Source: Mesorhizobium loti (GTDB taxonomy: Bacteria; Pseudomonadota; Alphaproteobacteria; Rhizobiales; Rhizobiaceae). Taken from it: a stretch of 64,000 nt of DNA. The translations under genes and the position numbers were made by a program. The notes beneath the pieces were generated by a model. The model was not told the DNA's origin. It searched no databases and worked only from the letters and a program-made list of their open reading frames with translations. Below are positions 1-10,479 of the stretch, one piece after another (position 1 is the first letter of the stretch; the number at the start of each line of letters is the position of its first letter). The DNA lies in contig NZ_CP033334.1 in NCBI RefSeq assembly GCF_013170705.1, forward strand, positions 4,689,501 through 4,753,500, read 5' to 3'.

Positions 1-1246
<1,246 letters not shown>

Positions 1247-1325
1247 TCATCATAAGTCATGCGCCCGCATATCGATTTCGGGTTATGGCTATTGTCGCGC
1301 GGGGCGAAACAGGAGGAGTTTCGCC

Positions 1326-1451
1326 ATGTCCGAGTTGAGCGGTATTGTCAGTCTGTTTCTGATCGCGGTCGCGTTGCTGACATCATGCGATAATCAGCAG
1401 TCGCCGCCAAAGGCCATTGTTACCTTGCCGGCCTTGAGCATCAGTGAGTGA
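1326..1451 (+). CDS. small lipoprotein, 41 aa
   Basis: A short reading frame with a strong ribosome binding site (AGGAGGA, 8 bases before ATG). The product begins MSELSGIVSLFLIAVALLTS followed by Cys21: a hydrophobic stretch ending in a lipobox-like LTSC, so it is probably cleaved and lipidated, leaving a mature peptide of about 21 residues rich in Gln and Pro. A strong hairpin terminator follows 15 bases after the stop. Function unknown. Divergent from eno. The Shine-Dalgarno sequence, lipobox and terminator together make a real gene likely, but there is no homology evidence here. Confidence 0.7.
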   Translation: MSELSGIVSLFLIAVALLTSCDNQQSPPKAIVTLPALSISE

Positions 1452-1466
1452 CGTTGGTGCGGAATC

Positions 1467-1498
1467 AAAAAGGGCCCCGTCGAAACGGGGCCCTTTTT
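1467..1498. terminator. bidirectional rho-independent terminator
   Basis: AAAAA, then GGGCCCCGT, loop CGAA, ACGGGGCCC, then TTTTT. It sits between the convergent small lipoprotein gene (+) and the PRC-barrel gene (-) and has a T-tract on both strands. Confidence 0.9.
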
Positions 1499-1508
1499 GC
1501 ATGTGGGG

Positions 1509-1874
1509 TCAATGCCAGTAGGGCGTGACCTTGTAATACTCATAGGACGCATCGCGCGCCCTCTCACCGTCCGCGCCGGCCAGTTCATTGATCGAATAGG
1601 CGGGCGCCGCCTTCAACTGCTCCTTCGAGAACGGCACGACGTAGCCGCCCTTGTCTTCATCATAGTCGAGAGTCGCCCAGGGAATGGCGTGGTACTTCTC
1701 GCCGATGCCGAGAAAGCCGCCAAACCCGATCACCGCGAACATGATGCCGTTCGACGTCTTGTCGAGCATGATGTCCTCGATGCTGCCGATGCTCTTGCCC
1801 TCGGTGTTGTAGACGGATGTGCCGATGACTCGCGAAGCGGCAATGGCTTCGGTGTGGCCTGTCTGTGTTGTCAT
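1509..1874 (-). CDS. PRC-barrel domain protein
   Basis: A 121-residue soluble protein. The ATG at 1874 is chosen because GAGGAGCAGATC precedes it; the open frame extends upstream but without a ribosome site. The sequence shows the PRC-barrel pattern: ASRVIGTSVYNTEGKSIGSI near residues 12-31 and GFGGFLGIGEKYHAIPW near 50-66. Such stand-alone PRC-barrel proteins are common in rhizobia and the fold occurs in RimM and photosynthetic reaction centre H subunits; the function of the stand-alone type is not established, and stress association is often proposed. Its stop lies just before the shared terminator at 1467-1498. Confidence 0.85.
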   Translation of the reverse strand: MTTQTGHTEAIAASRVIGTSVYNTEGKSIGSIEDIMLDKTSNGIMFAVIGFGGFLGIGEKYHAIPWATLDYDEDKGGYVVPFSKEQLKAAPAYSINELAGADGERARDASYEYYKVTPYWH

Positions 1875-1957
1875 GATCTGCTCCTCGTTGTCGTTGAACA
1901 CTGCTTTGACAATGAGGCGGACGGGCGAAGGTTCCCGACTTTTTAAGCGTCGGACGG

Positions 1958-2161
1958 TCACTCAGCGAGAATGAAAGTCACCTTCATGTTGACGCGGTAG
2001 GCTGAAATCTTGCCGTCCTCGACGACGATTTTCTGATCCTGGATCCAGGCGCCTTCCACGTTCTTCAGGGTTTTCGACGCGCGGGCAATTCCCTTCTCGA
2101 TGGCGTCCTGAAAACTCTTCTTCGACGACGAGGTAATTTCGGTGACGCGGGCAACAGACAT
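1958..2161 (-). CDS. dodecin family flavin-binding protein
   Basis: A 67-residue protein. Dodecins form hollow dodecamers that bind flavins (flavin storage or quenching). The N-terminus MSVARVTEITSSSKKSFQDA, the central ASKTLKNVEGAWIQDQK (the Trp stacks on flavin in this family) and the C-terminal YRVNMKVTFILAE strand are characteristic. The start at 2161 is supported by GGCAGGAGGAAAGCC upstream; the longer frame to 2224 lacks such a site. It lies 83 bases upstream of the PRC-barrel gene on the same strand, so the two may be co-transcribed. Confidence 0.93.
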   Translation of the reverse strand: MSVARVTEITSSSKKSFQDAIEKGIARASKTLKNVEGAWIQDQKIVVEDGKISAYRVNMKVTFILAE

Positions 2162-2248
2162 GGCTTTCCTCCTGCCAAGACGCTCATTTGCCGGCCAAGC
2201 GTACAACCGGCCCCTGTCCACCACAAGCGGAGGCAGGGGAGCGCCCGC

Positions 2249-3109
2249 TCAGAGGCCCTTGGCTATCCGGTCGAAGGCCATCAGCCTTTCGAGAAGCGCC
2301 GGCATGTCCTTCAGCGGCACCATGTTCGGTCCGTCGGAAGAGGTCGAATTGTCGGGATCCTGATGGGTCTCGATGAAGACGCCGGCAACGCCGACGGCTA
2401 CGGCCGCGCGAGCCAAGGTTTCGACAAATCGACGCTCGCCGCCTGACGAACCGCCCTGCCCGCCCGGCTGCTGGACCGAATGCGTAGCGTCGAAAATCAC
2501 CGGAGCGCCGATTTCGGCCATGATCGGCAAGGCCCGCATGTCGGATACCAGCGTGTTGTAGCCGAAGGACGCGCCGCGCTCGGTGGTCAGGACATTGGCA
2601 TTGCCGGAACCCGTGATCTTGGCGACCACGTTCTTCATGTCCCAGGGCGCAAGGAATTGCCCCTTCTTGACATTGATGACCTTGCCGGTCCTTGCCGCTG
2701 CGACCAGCATGTCGGTCTGGCGCGACAGGAAGGCAGGTATCTGCAGCACATCGACATGCGGAGCGACGATCGCGCACTGCTCCTCGGTGTGGACATCGGT
2801 CAGCACGGGAAGCGAAAACGCCTTGCGCAGTTCGTCGAAGACGGGAAGCGCGGCATCCATGCCCGCGCCGCGTGTTGCCGACAGCGAGGTGCGGTTGGCC
2901 TTGTCGTAACTCGTCTTGTAGACGAGGCCGATGCCGAGCCTGCCGGTCAGTTCCTTCAGCGCGCCGGCCATGTCGAAGGCGTGCTGGCGCGATTCGAACT
3001 GACACGGGCCGGCGATCAGCGCCAAGGCCGCATTGTTGTCGAAGACGACATTGCCGACCGTTACCGACGAATTGGGCGTCGTCGAAGTGGACGCTTGGGG
3101 CTTGCTCAT
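2249..3109 (-). CDS. kdsA: 3-deoxy-8-phosphooctulonate (KDO-8-P) synthase
   Basis: Condenses phosphoenolpyruvate with arabinose 5-phosphate to KDO-8-phosphate for the lipopolysaccharide inner core. The 286 residues match the family length. Motifs: [16 protein letters not shown] near residue 33, [11 protein letters not shown] near 65, [16 protein letters not shown] near 120, [11 protein letters not shown] near 148, [11 protein letters not shown] near 206 and [10 protein letters not shown] near 250. Cys in AGPCQFES and the HSVQQPGG loop match the metal-dependent form. The start codon overlaps the stop of the upstream VOC gene by 4 bases (ATGA), so translation is probably coupled. Confidence 0.97.
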   Translation of the reverse strand: MSKPQASTSTTPNSSVTVGNVVFDNNAALALIAGPCQFESRQHAFDMAGALKELTGRLGIGLVYKTSYDKANRTSLSATRGAGMDAALPVFDELRKAFSLPVLTDVHTEEQCAIVAPHVDVLQIPAFLSRQTDMLVAAARTGKVINVKKGQFLAPWDMKNVVAKITGSGNANVLTTERGASFGYNTLVSDMRALPIMAEIGAPVIFDATHSVQQPGGQGGSSGGERRFVETLARAAVAVGVAGVFIETHQDPDNSTSSDGPNMVPLKDMPALLERLMAFDRIAKGL

Positions 3110-4014
3110 GGGATCTCCCGGAAGATGAAAGCCGCGCCCTGTCCGGATGCGGGCTGCACGACAATGTCAGAGCCAGCTATATCGTGCTGGATGGCATTGG
3201 CTGCAAGCAGGCTCGATGTGGCATCGGCGCTGAGGACCCCGAAGACGACCGCCGCGAAGCGGAGCTTCGTCGGTGAACCGGCCGAAACACCAAAGCGCGC
3301 GGTGAAAGACACGGGATCGAGCACGCTCAGCGTTGCATTTGGCAAATGAAACGCTGAGCCCACGCCGGCAGCGGGATTCCCCAACGCCACGGAAATCAGC
3401 CGCGACTGTTCGGCAGGGTGGTCGCTGATCGCCACCACTTCCATGATGCCTGTCGCGCCATTGGCGTGGGCCTGCAAAGCCGCGCGGTCCACATCAGGCG
3501 CATTGATGCGCTGGCAGGCAAAAAGAAACGCATCGGTTGTGTCATTGGCCGAGGCGAAGGCCAGCTTGAATGACGCCTCGTCGCTTTTGCCCGATGTATC
3601 GGTGAAAGCGCGTGAAAAGCTCAGCGTGCCTCCCGCCGACAGGCCGGCCTCGACATAGCGCGCATGGTCGGCATCGGCGTTATCGGTTCCCAGCACCACC
3701 GCGGAAAATCCCTCATCGCCGCGGCTTTCGCGGTAGAGGCGGTCGCGCGCGACGAAGACATTGCCCTCGACAGCGGCCTTGATCGTGGCCTGTTCGCTGC
3801 CAATCGCGAGCGGCTCCAGATAGGTGCCGTCGGCGAGGAAAACGCAGCAGTTTTCCGTTCCAAAGGGATGGATGCCGGTCGGGGCGACGACGAAGCCGAG
3901 CGAAGTGAGCCGGGAACGCGCCACATCGAGGTTCTGCGTCGGCAGCACCAGATGATCGAGCGGATGAATGCCGGCTGCTGTTGTTCGGGTCATGCAGGCG
4001 GGCATGTGCATCAT
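3106..4014 (-). CDS. VOC family (glyoxalase-like) protein
   Basis: A 302-residue protein with a vicinal-oxygen-chelate type N-terminal module: [20 protein letters not shown] with a conserved His near residue 20, then [20 protein letters not shown] near 51-70. The rest resembles the glyoxalase-like domain (Glyoxalase_5 type) that often neighbours kdsA/eno in rhizobia. The substrate cannot be assigned. It overlaps kdsA by 4 bases. Several in-frame ATGs (4014, 4011, 4005, 3993) are possible; GGGGA just before 4014 slightly favours the longest form. Confidence 0.8.
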   Translation of the reverse strand: MMHMPACMTRTTAAGIHPLDHLVLPTQNLDVARSRLTSLGFVVAPTGIHPFGTENCCVFLADGTYLEPLAIGSEQATIKAAVEGNVFVARDRLYRESRGDEGFSAVVLGTDNADADHARYVEAGLSAGGTLSFSRAFTDTSGKSDEASFKLAFASANDTTDAFLFACQRINAPDVDRAALQAHANGATGIMEVVAISDHPAEQSRLISVALGNPAAGVGSAFHLPNATLSVLDPVSFTARFGVSAGSPTKLRFAAVVFGVLSADATSSLLAANAIQHDIAGSDIVVQPASGQGAAFIFREIP

Positions 4015-4225
4015 TCCCCAAAACGGTTCAAGGTCTTCTTCTCATCCGCCGCCGCGGGATCTGACGCAGCGGCATCCCCCGCGCGGGGACATAACCCGCT
4101 GGCTTGAGTGCATGGCGTTGAGGTCGGCAAATCAGGTCGTCGTCCTGACCGAGACATTTGGCAGGGACGTGTACGGCTATCTGATAGGGCATCGACAACG
4201 GCGCCCCGCTGGAGCAGGCGCTGGA

Positions 4226-4516
4226 TCAGCTGCCGGCCACGACATCGGCGGAATAGCGCAGCTCGCGCAAGGGTTTGACCTTGCTGGTGGTCCGCGCATA
4301 GAGCGGATGCGCCTTGTAAGCGGCCAGCGCCGCGTCATTGGCGAACTCGGCGTAGACGACGACATCGACTTCATCCGACAACGGGTCGACCTTGGTGTTC
4401 AAAGTGACCTCGAAGAGGCTGGAATGAGGAATGTCGCCAAGCGCCAAAAGCCCGCTGCGCACAGCCTCCACATCCTCCTTGCGCCTGGCGCTGAAGAAAA
4501 CGATATGCCGGATCAA
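4226..4516 (-). CDS. Dabb (stress-responsive A/B barrel) domain protein
   Basis: A 96-residue protein beginning MIRHIVFFSARRKEDVEAVR, the signature of the dimeric alpha-beta barrel Dabb family, with the later strand VDVVVYAEFANDAALAAYKA near 60-79 and HPLYARTTSKVKPL near 81. The biochemical role of bacterial single-domain members is mostly unknown. It stands alone, with about 210 bases between it and the VOC gene downstream. Confidence 0.88.
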   Translation of the reverse strand: MIRHIVFFSARRKEDVEAVRSGLLALGDIPHSSLFEVTLNTKVDPLSDEVDVVVYAEFANDAALAAYKAHPLYARTTSKVKPLRELRYSADVVAGS

Positions 4517-4685
4517 TTCCGCCTCCTCGATCTGAATGCCGGGTCTTTAGTGACGGCGGTCCCCTCGCGTCAACCGTTCATGACGCCACGCGTCCTTGCG
4601 ACGCGCCCGCTCGGCGCCGTACCGCATCTCGCGATGACCAACGCCTGGTATCTTCGGAAGGGACGTCCAGGTCGGGAGGGGCTGC

Positions 4686-4820
4686 TCAGGCCTTGCCGGT
4701 GACGTAACGAACGATATGGGAGAGTTCCCTGACCGACATGTCGAGATACCGGCCCTGATTGTACAGGCCATCCCAGATCAGGAAGAATGCGACGGCGGCA
4801 ATGACGATTACATAGCGCAT
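4686..4820 (-). CDS. small single-span membrane protein, 44 aa
   Basis: The reading frame MRYVIVIAAVAFFLIWDGLY followed by a short tail ending VRYVTGKA. Residues 3-17 are a hydrophobic span and residues 18-44 a polar, probably external, amphipathic tail with NQGRYLDMSVREL. The pattern (Met, one span, W-D/N-G-Y, short tail) is one I recognise from small conserved rhizobial proteins of unknown function. No clear Shine-Dalgarno sequence is seen before 4820. The same frame runs on upstream through the antisense of cfa, but that extension is not protein-like. Confidence 0.55.
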   Translation of the reverse strand: MRYVIVIAAVAFFLIWDGLYNQGRYLDMSVRELSHIVRYVTGKA

Positions 4821-5156
4821 GGCTAAAGCTATCGCACAGGCATGGCGGCGGCCATAGCCGTTTTTGAATTCGGGCAGCAACTCGACGCGAGGGAGCAGAT
4901 ACCAAGCGCCACGTGGCACAGCCCAGCCAATGGCCTGCCTCTTGAAGTTCCCCCTCATGACGTGGAAGATTGTGACAGGCATTCGCTGGGAAGCGCTGAA
5001 GCTTTGGCTAACAGGCGCGCGCTTTCGTTCGAGCCCGCCTCGCGCCGAACCCATGAGATACCGGGACCAGGCAAGGGCGTTCGAACCTGGCGAATGATCC
5101 AACAGAATCGTGGCCCGGCAATTTGCGCCAGAACCACGGAAATCCAGGGGTGTGAA
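4821..5156. other. intergenic stretch before cfa
   Basis: About 336 bases between the divergent small membrane gene and cfa. The cfa frame stays open back to 4842, but the residues there look like translated non-coding DNA and no good start signal precedes them. I see no RNA gene or clear promoter box; it presumably holds both promoters and a long cfa leader. Confidence 0.5.
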
Positions 5157-6413
5157 ATGGCACATGGGGAACATCACAGCGCAGCGCTGAGCGAAGCGGT
5201 CAGGCTCGACGAATTCAATTTCGCCGAGATCGTCAAGGGCCTGCCGGCCAAGGCGCGCATGGTGCTGTCGGCGGCGATGAACCTGCCGCGCGGTTCCCTC
5301 AAGGTCAGGATGCCGGACGGCCGCGCCGTTCTGGTCGGCGGCAAGGCGCCCGGCCCCGACGCCGAGCTGGTGCTGAAGAATTGGCGGCTGCCAGGCCGCG
5401 CCTTTTCCGGCGGCACGATCGGTGTTGCCGAATCCTATATGGACGGCGATTGGGAAAGCCCGGACGTGACCAGCTTCCTGGAATTGTTCGTGGTCAATTC
5501 GGTGATCGGCGAACGCGTCGCCGGCGGCGCCAGCTGGCTCATCAACACCGTCCAGCGCATCCGCCACTGGTTCAACGAGAACACGCACACCGGTTCTAAG
5601 CGCAATATCTCGGCGCATTATGATCTCGGCAACGCCTTCTACAAGGAGTGGCTCGATCCGAGCATGACCTATTCCTCGGCGCTCTACGCCAACGGTGCCA
5701 ATGATCTGGAAAGCGCCCAGGCCGCCAAATACCGGGCACTGGCCAGGGATACGGGTATCGGCGGAAAGGATCATGTGCTGGAGATCGGCTGCGGCTGGGG
5801 CGGCTTTGCCGAATTCGCGGCACGCGAAATCGGCTGCCGCGTTACGGGACTGACGATCAGCCGCGAACAGCACGACTTCGCCAAGGCACGCATCGCCAAG
5901 GCCGGGCTCGCCGACAAGGTCGACATCAAGCTGCAGGATTACCGGGACGAAACGGGAACTTACGACCGCATCGCGTCTATCGAGATGTTCGAGGCGGTCG
6001 GCGAAAAATACTGGCCGGTGTTCTTCTCGAAGATGAAAGCTTGCCTGAAGCCCGGCGGCACCGCGGGTCTGCAGATCATCACCATCAACGAAGCCGCCTA
6101 CGACACCTATCGCGCCAGGCCGGATTTCATCCAGCGCTACGTATTTCCCGGCGGCATGCTGCCGACACCGTCGATCCTGAAGGCGCTCGGCAAGGATCAT
6201 GGCCTTGCGCATCTGCGTGAGCGCGTTTTCCCAGACGACTATGCGCGCACGCTCGCCGAATGGCGACATCGTTTCTGGGCGTCGTGGGAGAAGATCGTAC
6301 CGCTCGGCTTCGACGATCGCTTCAAGAAGCTTTGGGAATTCTACCTGCACTATTGCGAAGCCGGCTTCCGCGCCAGCTATATCGACGTGCGCCAGGTGGT
6401 CTACAAGGCCTAG
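5157..6413 (+). CDS. cfa: cyclopropane-fatty-acyl-phospholipid synthase family
   Basis: S-adenosylmethionine-dependent methylene transfer to the double bond of unsaturated phospholipid acyl chains at the membrane. The 418-residue form starting MAHGEHHSAALSEAV is preferred, with CCAGGGG upstream. The methyltransferase core is at VLEIGCGWGGFAEFA (about 207-221, SAM site), preceded by the conserved ISAHYDLGNAFYKEWLDPSM (151-170) and TYSSALY; IASIEMFEAVGEKYW and the FIQRYVFPGGMLP segment follow. Cfa-type enzymes modify rhizobial membranes in stationary phase and acid. It is monocistronic here. Confidence 0.94.
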   Translation: MAHGEHHSAALSEAVRLDEFNFAEIVKGLPAKARMVLSAAMNLPRGSLKVRMPDGRAVLVGGKAPGPDAELVLKNWRLPGRAFSGGTIGVAESYMDGDWESPDVTSFLELFVVNSVIGERVAGGASWLINTVQRIRHWFNENTHTGSKRNISAHYDLGNAFYKEWLDPSMTYSSALYANGANDLESAQAAKYRALARDTGIGGKDHVLEIGCGWGGFAEFAAREIGCRVTGLTISREQHDFAKARIAKAGLADKVDIKLQDYRDETGTYDRIASIEMFEAVGEKYWPVFFSKMKACLKPGGTAGLQIITINEAAYDTYRARPDFIQRYVFPGGMLPTPSILKALGKDHGLAHLRERVFPDDYARTLAEWRHRFWASWEKIVPLGFDDRFKKLWEFYLHYCEAGFRASYIDVRQVVYKA

Positions 6414-6587
6414 GTCGATCTGCCTGTGGGCCGCCTTCCCCGCGTCGAACTCGCGGGTTAAGCCAAAGCGCCAATCGCGGCGTCTTGATGCGACGTGATG
6501 AAACCGCGATCGCGCGTCGGCCGTTCTCACTCATCCGACGCCCCGCGCCAAGATTACGCCGAGCGCCTCTGACCATTGGAGGCTTCC

Positions 6588-6893
6588 ATGAAGCGAACAC
6601 TTACCGCCATTGCCATCCTGCTTGCCGCCATGTCCGCTGCCGATGCACGGCGCATAACCCCACCGACTGTCATGAACGATCCGCTGGGTGTCAGCATCAG
6701 CCCGACCATAACGCCTGGTGCCGGCGATCTCATCGACAACACACCAACCTCGACCATCCACGAGGTGCATGCTCCGGCCGGGATGACGCCCTTGACCGTG
6801 CCCAGTGATCCGACCGGCACGTCGCTCGAGCCGACGCAGCCAGTCAGCCCGCAAGCCCCCGCGACGGCACTGCCGCTGACGCCCGAAAACTGA
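6588..6893 (+). CDS. exported Pro/Thr-rich small protein
   Basis: A 101-residue product with the signal peptide MKRTLTAIAILLAAMSAADA (cleavage likely after ADA), followed by a low-complexity Pro/Thr/Ser-rich region without cysteines and with repeated I/V-S/T-P-T steps. The start at 6588 has TGGAGG 6 bases upstream. Probably a periplasmic or envelope protein of unknown function. Base composition and codon use look like the neighbours. Confidence 0.7.
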   Translation: MKRTLTAIAILLAAMSAADARRITPPTVMNDPLGVSISPTITPGAGDLIDNTPTSTIHEVHAPAGMTPLTVPSDPTGTSLEPTQPVSPQAPATALPLTPEN

Positions 6894-6990
6894 GGGCCGC
6901 GCTATGCGCACCAGCCGGGGCAATCGCAGGAAACGAGGCAAATCCGGAACCGGTGAAAAAGATCCGGAATTGCCTTCAATCGAGGAGATG

Positions 6991-7024
6991 GAGCGGTTCG
7001 GCTTTTCCGTGAACCGAACCGCTC
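6991..7024 (-). terminator. inverted repeat downstream of cpdB-type gene
   Basis: Perfect 11-bp arms, GAGCGGTTCGG and CCGAACCGCTC, with a 12-base loop, 13 bases beyond the stop of the minus-strand phosphodiesterase gene. There is no T-tract, so termination is a guess. Confidence 0.45.
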
Positions 7025-7037
7025 TGGACGACCCGGA

Positions 7038-9017
7038 TCATAGCAGGATGCGGTATTTCGCAAAACCGGCTTCGCCCTCGCCCGCCGGTTCGATCTTCAG
7101 CGCCTTCACTTGGGCGATGAAGTCCTTTGCCTTGACGCCCGTCTCGAACACGACGCTGGTTCCCGGCAGCGGCGCGAACGACCAGTTGCCGTCGGCCGAC
7201 GGGTTGATCGTGCCCTGGCTCACAATGTAGCGAACGATGACATCGCGGTTGGTGTCCGGCGCCTCGTAGATGATCTTCGAGGCATTGATGTCGGGAAAAT
7301 TACCACCGCCGCCGGCGCGGTAATTGTTGGTCGCGACGACGAATTTCTGATTGGGATCAATCGGTTTTCCGTCGAACATCAAGTCGACGATGCGATTGGC
7401 GCCGGCATTCGCCACGCCGCCCTTGACATCATATTTCGGCGGCCGCGACAGATCGATCTTGTAGGAGACGCCATCGATGACGTCGAAATTGTAGGACGGG
7501 AAATCGGTGTTGATGAGCGTCTGGTCGGGCTTCCCTGCCTCGATCCTGTTGAAGATGCCGGCCGACATTTCCAGCCATTCCTTGACCTGCGCGCCGGTGA
7601 TTTGGACGGCGCGCACGGTGTTGGGATAGAGATAAAGGTCGGCGACGTTCTTGATGGCGATATCGCCGGCAGGCACGTCGGTGTAGTAGTCGGCGCCATT
7701 GCGCCCGCCCGCCTTGAAGGGAGCGGCGGCCGACAGCAGCGGCACATCCTTCCACTGCGTGCTCTTGAGTATGTCCTTCAAGTACCAGGTCTGCGCCTGG
7801 CTGACGACCTGCACCGACGGATCGTCGGCGACCAGCGCGAAATAGGAATAGAGCGGCGCTGAGGTCTTGCCGACCGGACGGCGCACATAGGCCAGGGTCG
7901 CCTGGTGGTCCTGCTCGAGCGCGGCGATGATGCGCTTGTCGTCGGGGACAGTCGGCTTGTTCTTGTTGTCGACGCGCTCGAAGATCGGCCGCGCCTCGGA
8001 GGTCGCGGACACGACCTTCCATTTCGATCCGTCACGCTCCAGCATGAGGTCGATCAGACCCATATGCGAGCCCCAGAAACCGCCCATCACGGCCGGCTTG
8101 CCCCGCAGGGTGCCTTTTTGCGTATCGACGCCTTCGAGCGACTGGAAATCCTTCTTGCCGGGGAACACCAGATGCTGGTGACCGGTGAACACGGCATCGA
8201 CGCCATCGACGCCGGCGACGAAGAAGGAGGCGTTCTCCATCATGTCGCCCTGCTTCACATCGATGCCGGAATGCGAGAGCGCGATGACGATGTCGGCGCC
8301 CTCTTCCTTCATCTGCGGCACCCAGGCCATGGCTGCCTCGACGATGTCGCGCGTCTTGACGTTGCCTTCGAGATTCTTGAGGTCCCAGACCATGATCTGC
8401 GGCGGCACGAAACCGATAATGCCGATCCTGATCGGCTGTTCGGCGCCCGACCCGTCCCTGATCTTCTTATCGAGGATCACATAGGGCTTGAGGTAGAGCT
8501 TGTCGTCACGCGGGTTGGCCGCAAGCTCGGTGCCGCGGATCAGATTGGCGCAGACGAAGGGAAAATTGGCGCCGGCCAGCACCTTGTCCAGGAAAGACAG
8601 GCCGTAGTTGAACTCGTGGTTGCCGAGCGTCGAGCATTCGTAGCCGAGCAGGTTCATGCCTTTCATGATCGGATGCAGGTCGCCGTCCTTGAGGCCCTTC
8701 TCGTAGGCGATGTAGTCGCCCATCGGGTTGCCCTGCAGCAGGTCGCCATTGTCGATCAGCATCGAGTTGACGGCCTCCTTGCGCACCGCGTCGATCAGGG
8801 ATGCCGTACGCGACAGGCCCATCGTGTCGTTGGCTTTGTCGGCGTAGTAATCATAGGGCAGCACGTTCACATGGATGTCGGTGGTTTCCATGATCCGAAG
8901 ATGCGCCTGGTTACCTTGAGCGCGGGCGGAGAAGGGATGAAGCACGATCAGCGCCCCTGTGGCTGCGGCGCCAGCGAGAAAACCGCGGCGGGAGACGGGA
9001 TGGAGCAGTTGCGACAT
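7038..9017 (-). CDS. cpdB: 2',3'-cyclic-nucleotide 2'-phosphodiesterase / 3'-nucleotidase, Tat-exported
   Basis: A periplasmic metallophosphoesterase of the 5'-nucleotidase/CpdB family, 659 residues, likely scavenging phosphate and nucleosides from extracellular nucleotides. The start at 9017 has AACAGGAGAAAAC upstream. A twin-arginine signal is visible: SRRGFLAGAA at residues 9-18, then a hydrophobic segment ending ARAQG. Metal-binding motifs are TTDIHVN (Asp47, His49), GNHEFNYG near 123, SHSGID near 246 and FTGHQH near 280. The C-terminal nucleotidase domain (residues about 400-650) carries the AGGGGNFPD loop. Monocistronic. Confidence 0.94.
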   Translation of the reverse strand: MSQLLHPVSRRGFLAGAAATGALIVLHPFSARAQGNQAHLRIMETTDIHVNVLPYDYYADKANDTMGLSRTASLIDAVRKEAVNSMLIDNGDLLQGNPMGDYIAYEKGLKDGDLHPIMKGMNLLGYECSTLGNHEFNYGLSFLDKVLAGANFPFVCANLIRGTELAANPRDDKLYLKPYVILDKKIRDGSGAEQPIRIGIIGFVPPQIMVWDLKNLEGNVKTRDIVEAAMAWVPQMKEEGADIVIALSHSGIDVKQGDMMENASFFVAGVDGVDAVFTGHQHLVFPGKKDFQSLEGVDTQKGTLRGKPAVMGGFWGSHMGLIDLMLERDGSKWKVVSATSEARPIFERVDNKNKPTVPDDKRIIAALEQDHQATLAYVRRPVGKTSAPLYSYFALVADDPSVQVVSQAQTWYLKDILKSTQWKDVPLLSAAAPFKAGGRNGADYYTDVPAGDIAIKNVADLYLYPNTVRAVQITGAQVKEWLEMSAGIFNRIEAGKPDQTLINTDFPSYNFDVIDGVSYKIDLSRPPKYDVKGGVANAGANRIVDLMFDGKPIDPNQKFVVATNNYRAGGGGNFPDINASKIIYEAPDTNRDVIVRYIVSQGTINPSADGNWSFAPLPGTSVVFETGVKAKDFIAQVKALKIEPAGEGEAGFAKYRILL

Positions 9018-9165
9018 GTTTTCTCCTGTTCGACTAACTGACGCCCTGCCCCGGAGCGAACTTCGCGCCGAAATAGGCTCAAGTCCACTCAAGAAGTCGC
9101 GTGCGTCCGGACATCAGTCCATCAGCTGGAGATGACGCGCGGATGAAAGGAACCGTGAAGAAAAG

Positions 9166-10431
9166 TCAGGTCTTGTCGTCGTCGCCCTGGGTGATCAGCC
9201 GGGCGCTGCGCTGGCCCGTGACGTAGATCCATAGCCAGCTCAGGGAAACCGCAAGCCGGTTGCGGAAACCGATCAGGAAATAGATGTGCGCGATGCCCCA
9301 CAGCCACCAGGCGAGCCAGCCCGTGAGCTTGATCCAGCCGAAATCGATCGCGGCGGCGCGTTTGCCGATCGTCGCTAGGTCGCCGGCGTGCTTGTAGTGG
9401 AAGGGACGTGCCGTCGTATCGCCGGCAAGCCTGGCCTTGACGGTGGCCGCGACATGTCGGCCCTCCTGCTTGGCGGAAGGCGCCACGCCAGGCACCGGCC
9501 GTCCATCTGGCCTCAGCACAAGGGCGGCATCGCCGATGACAAAAATCTCCGGGCTGCCGGGAACGCTGAGGTCAGGCTCGACGAGCACCCTGCCCGCGCG
9601 GTCCGCCTTCGCGCCCAGCCATTCGGCGGCGGGTGAAGCGGCAACGCCGGCCGCCCACAGGATCGTTCGGGCTGCCAGCTGCTTGTCGCCAAACACAACG
9701 CTCTCGGCGTCGCAGCGCGTGACGGCGCGGCCGAGCTCAACCGTCACACGAAGACGTTCCAGCGCCTTGCTGGCGTAACCGGACAGTTTCGGCGCGAAAT
9801 TGGCAAGGATGCGGTCGCCGGCCTCGATCAGCACCACGCGGGCTTGCCGCGTATCGATATTGCGGAATTCGCCGCGCAGCGTGTCGTGCGCCAGTTCGGC
9901 GATGGTACCTGCCAGTTCCACGCCGGTCGGGCCCCCGCCGACGATGGCGATCGTCAGCAGCGCCTGGCGCTTGGCGGGATCGGTTTCGCGTTCGGCCTGC
10001 TCGAAGGCCAGGAGAATGCGCCGCCGAATGGTGGTCGCATCCTCCAGCGTCTTCAAACCCGGCGCAAAAGGCTCCCATTCGTCATGGCCGAAATAGGCGT
10101 GCCGCGCGCCGGTGGCCAGCACCAGCGTGTCGTAGGCGACCGCGCTGCCGTCATCGAGCAGCACGCGTTTGCCGGCACGGTCGACGCCGGTGACATTGGC
10201 CAGCAGCGTCGTCACGTCCTTGCGCTTGCGCAGGAGGTGGCGGATCGGCCACGCAACCTCGGAGGTTGCCAGCGCGGTCGTCGCGACCTGGTAGAGCAGC
10301 GGCTGGAAAAGATGATGGTTGCGCTTGTCGATCATGGTGATGCGCACCGATGCGCCGGCGAGCGCACGGGTGAATTCGAGGCCGCCGAAACCCGCGCCGA
10401 CGACGACGACATGATGGCTGGGTCGGGTCAT
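9166..10431 (-). CDS. ndh: type II NADH dehydrogenase (NDH-2)
   Basis: Single-subunit, non-proton-pumping NADH:quinone oxidoreductase at the inner membrane. With the ATG at 10431 (AGGGG 8 bases upstream) the product has 421 residues; a GTG at 10440 is an alternative. The FAD-binding VVVVGAGFGGLEF is at residues 8-20, the NAD-binding IVGGGPTGVELAG near 160, and FVIGDAA near 295. The C-terminal WLAWWLWGIAHIYFLIGFRN segment is the typical membrane anchor of this family. It is divergent from the 5-formyl-THF cyclo-ligase gene. Confidence 0.93.
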   Translation of the reverse strand: MTRPSHHVVVVGAGFGGLEFTRALAGASVRITMIDKRNHHLFQPLLYQVATTALATSEVAWPIRHLLRKRKDVTTLLANVTGVDRAGKRVLLDDGSAVAYDTLVLATGARHAYFGHDEWEPFAPGLKTLEDATTIRRRILLAFEQAERETDPAKRQALLTIAIVGGGPTGVELAGTIAELAHDTLRGEFRNIDTRQARVVLIEAGDRILANFAPKLSGYASKALERLRVTVELGRAVTRCDAESVVFGDKQLAARTILWAAGVAASPAAEWLGAKADRAGRVLVEPDLSVPGSPEIFVIGDAALVLRPDGRPVPGVAPSAKQEGRHVAATVKARLAGDTTARPFHYKHAGDLATIGKRAAAIDFGWIKLTGWLAWWLWGIAHIYFLIGFRNRLAVSLSWLWIYVTGQRSARLITQGDDDKT

Positions 10432-10479
10432 CTCGTTCACCCCTGACGGCAGGATCGCCTGCGCTAGATGTAGGTATTT

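Noticed and set aside
4686..6530. 614-codon open frame antisense to cfa
   Set aside because: It mirrors the high-GC coding frame of cfa and shows no protein-like motifs except the last 44 codons, which are annotated separately.
6904..7230. 108-residue plus-strand frame after the Pro/Thr-rich protein
   Set aside because: Its second half overlaps the end of the phosphodiesterase gene in antisense and it runs through the inverted repeat at 6991-7024; the first part is low-complexity and basic.
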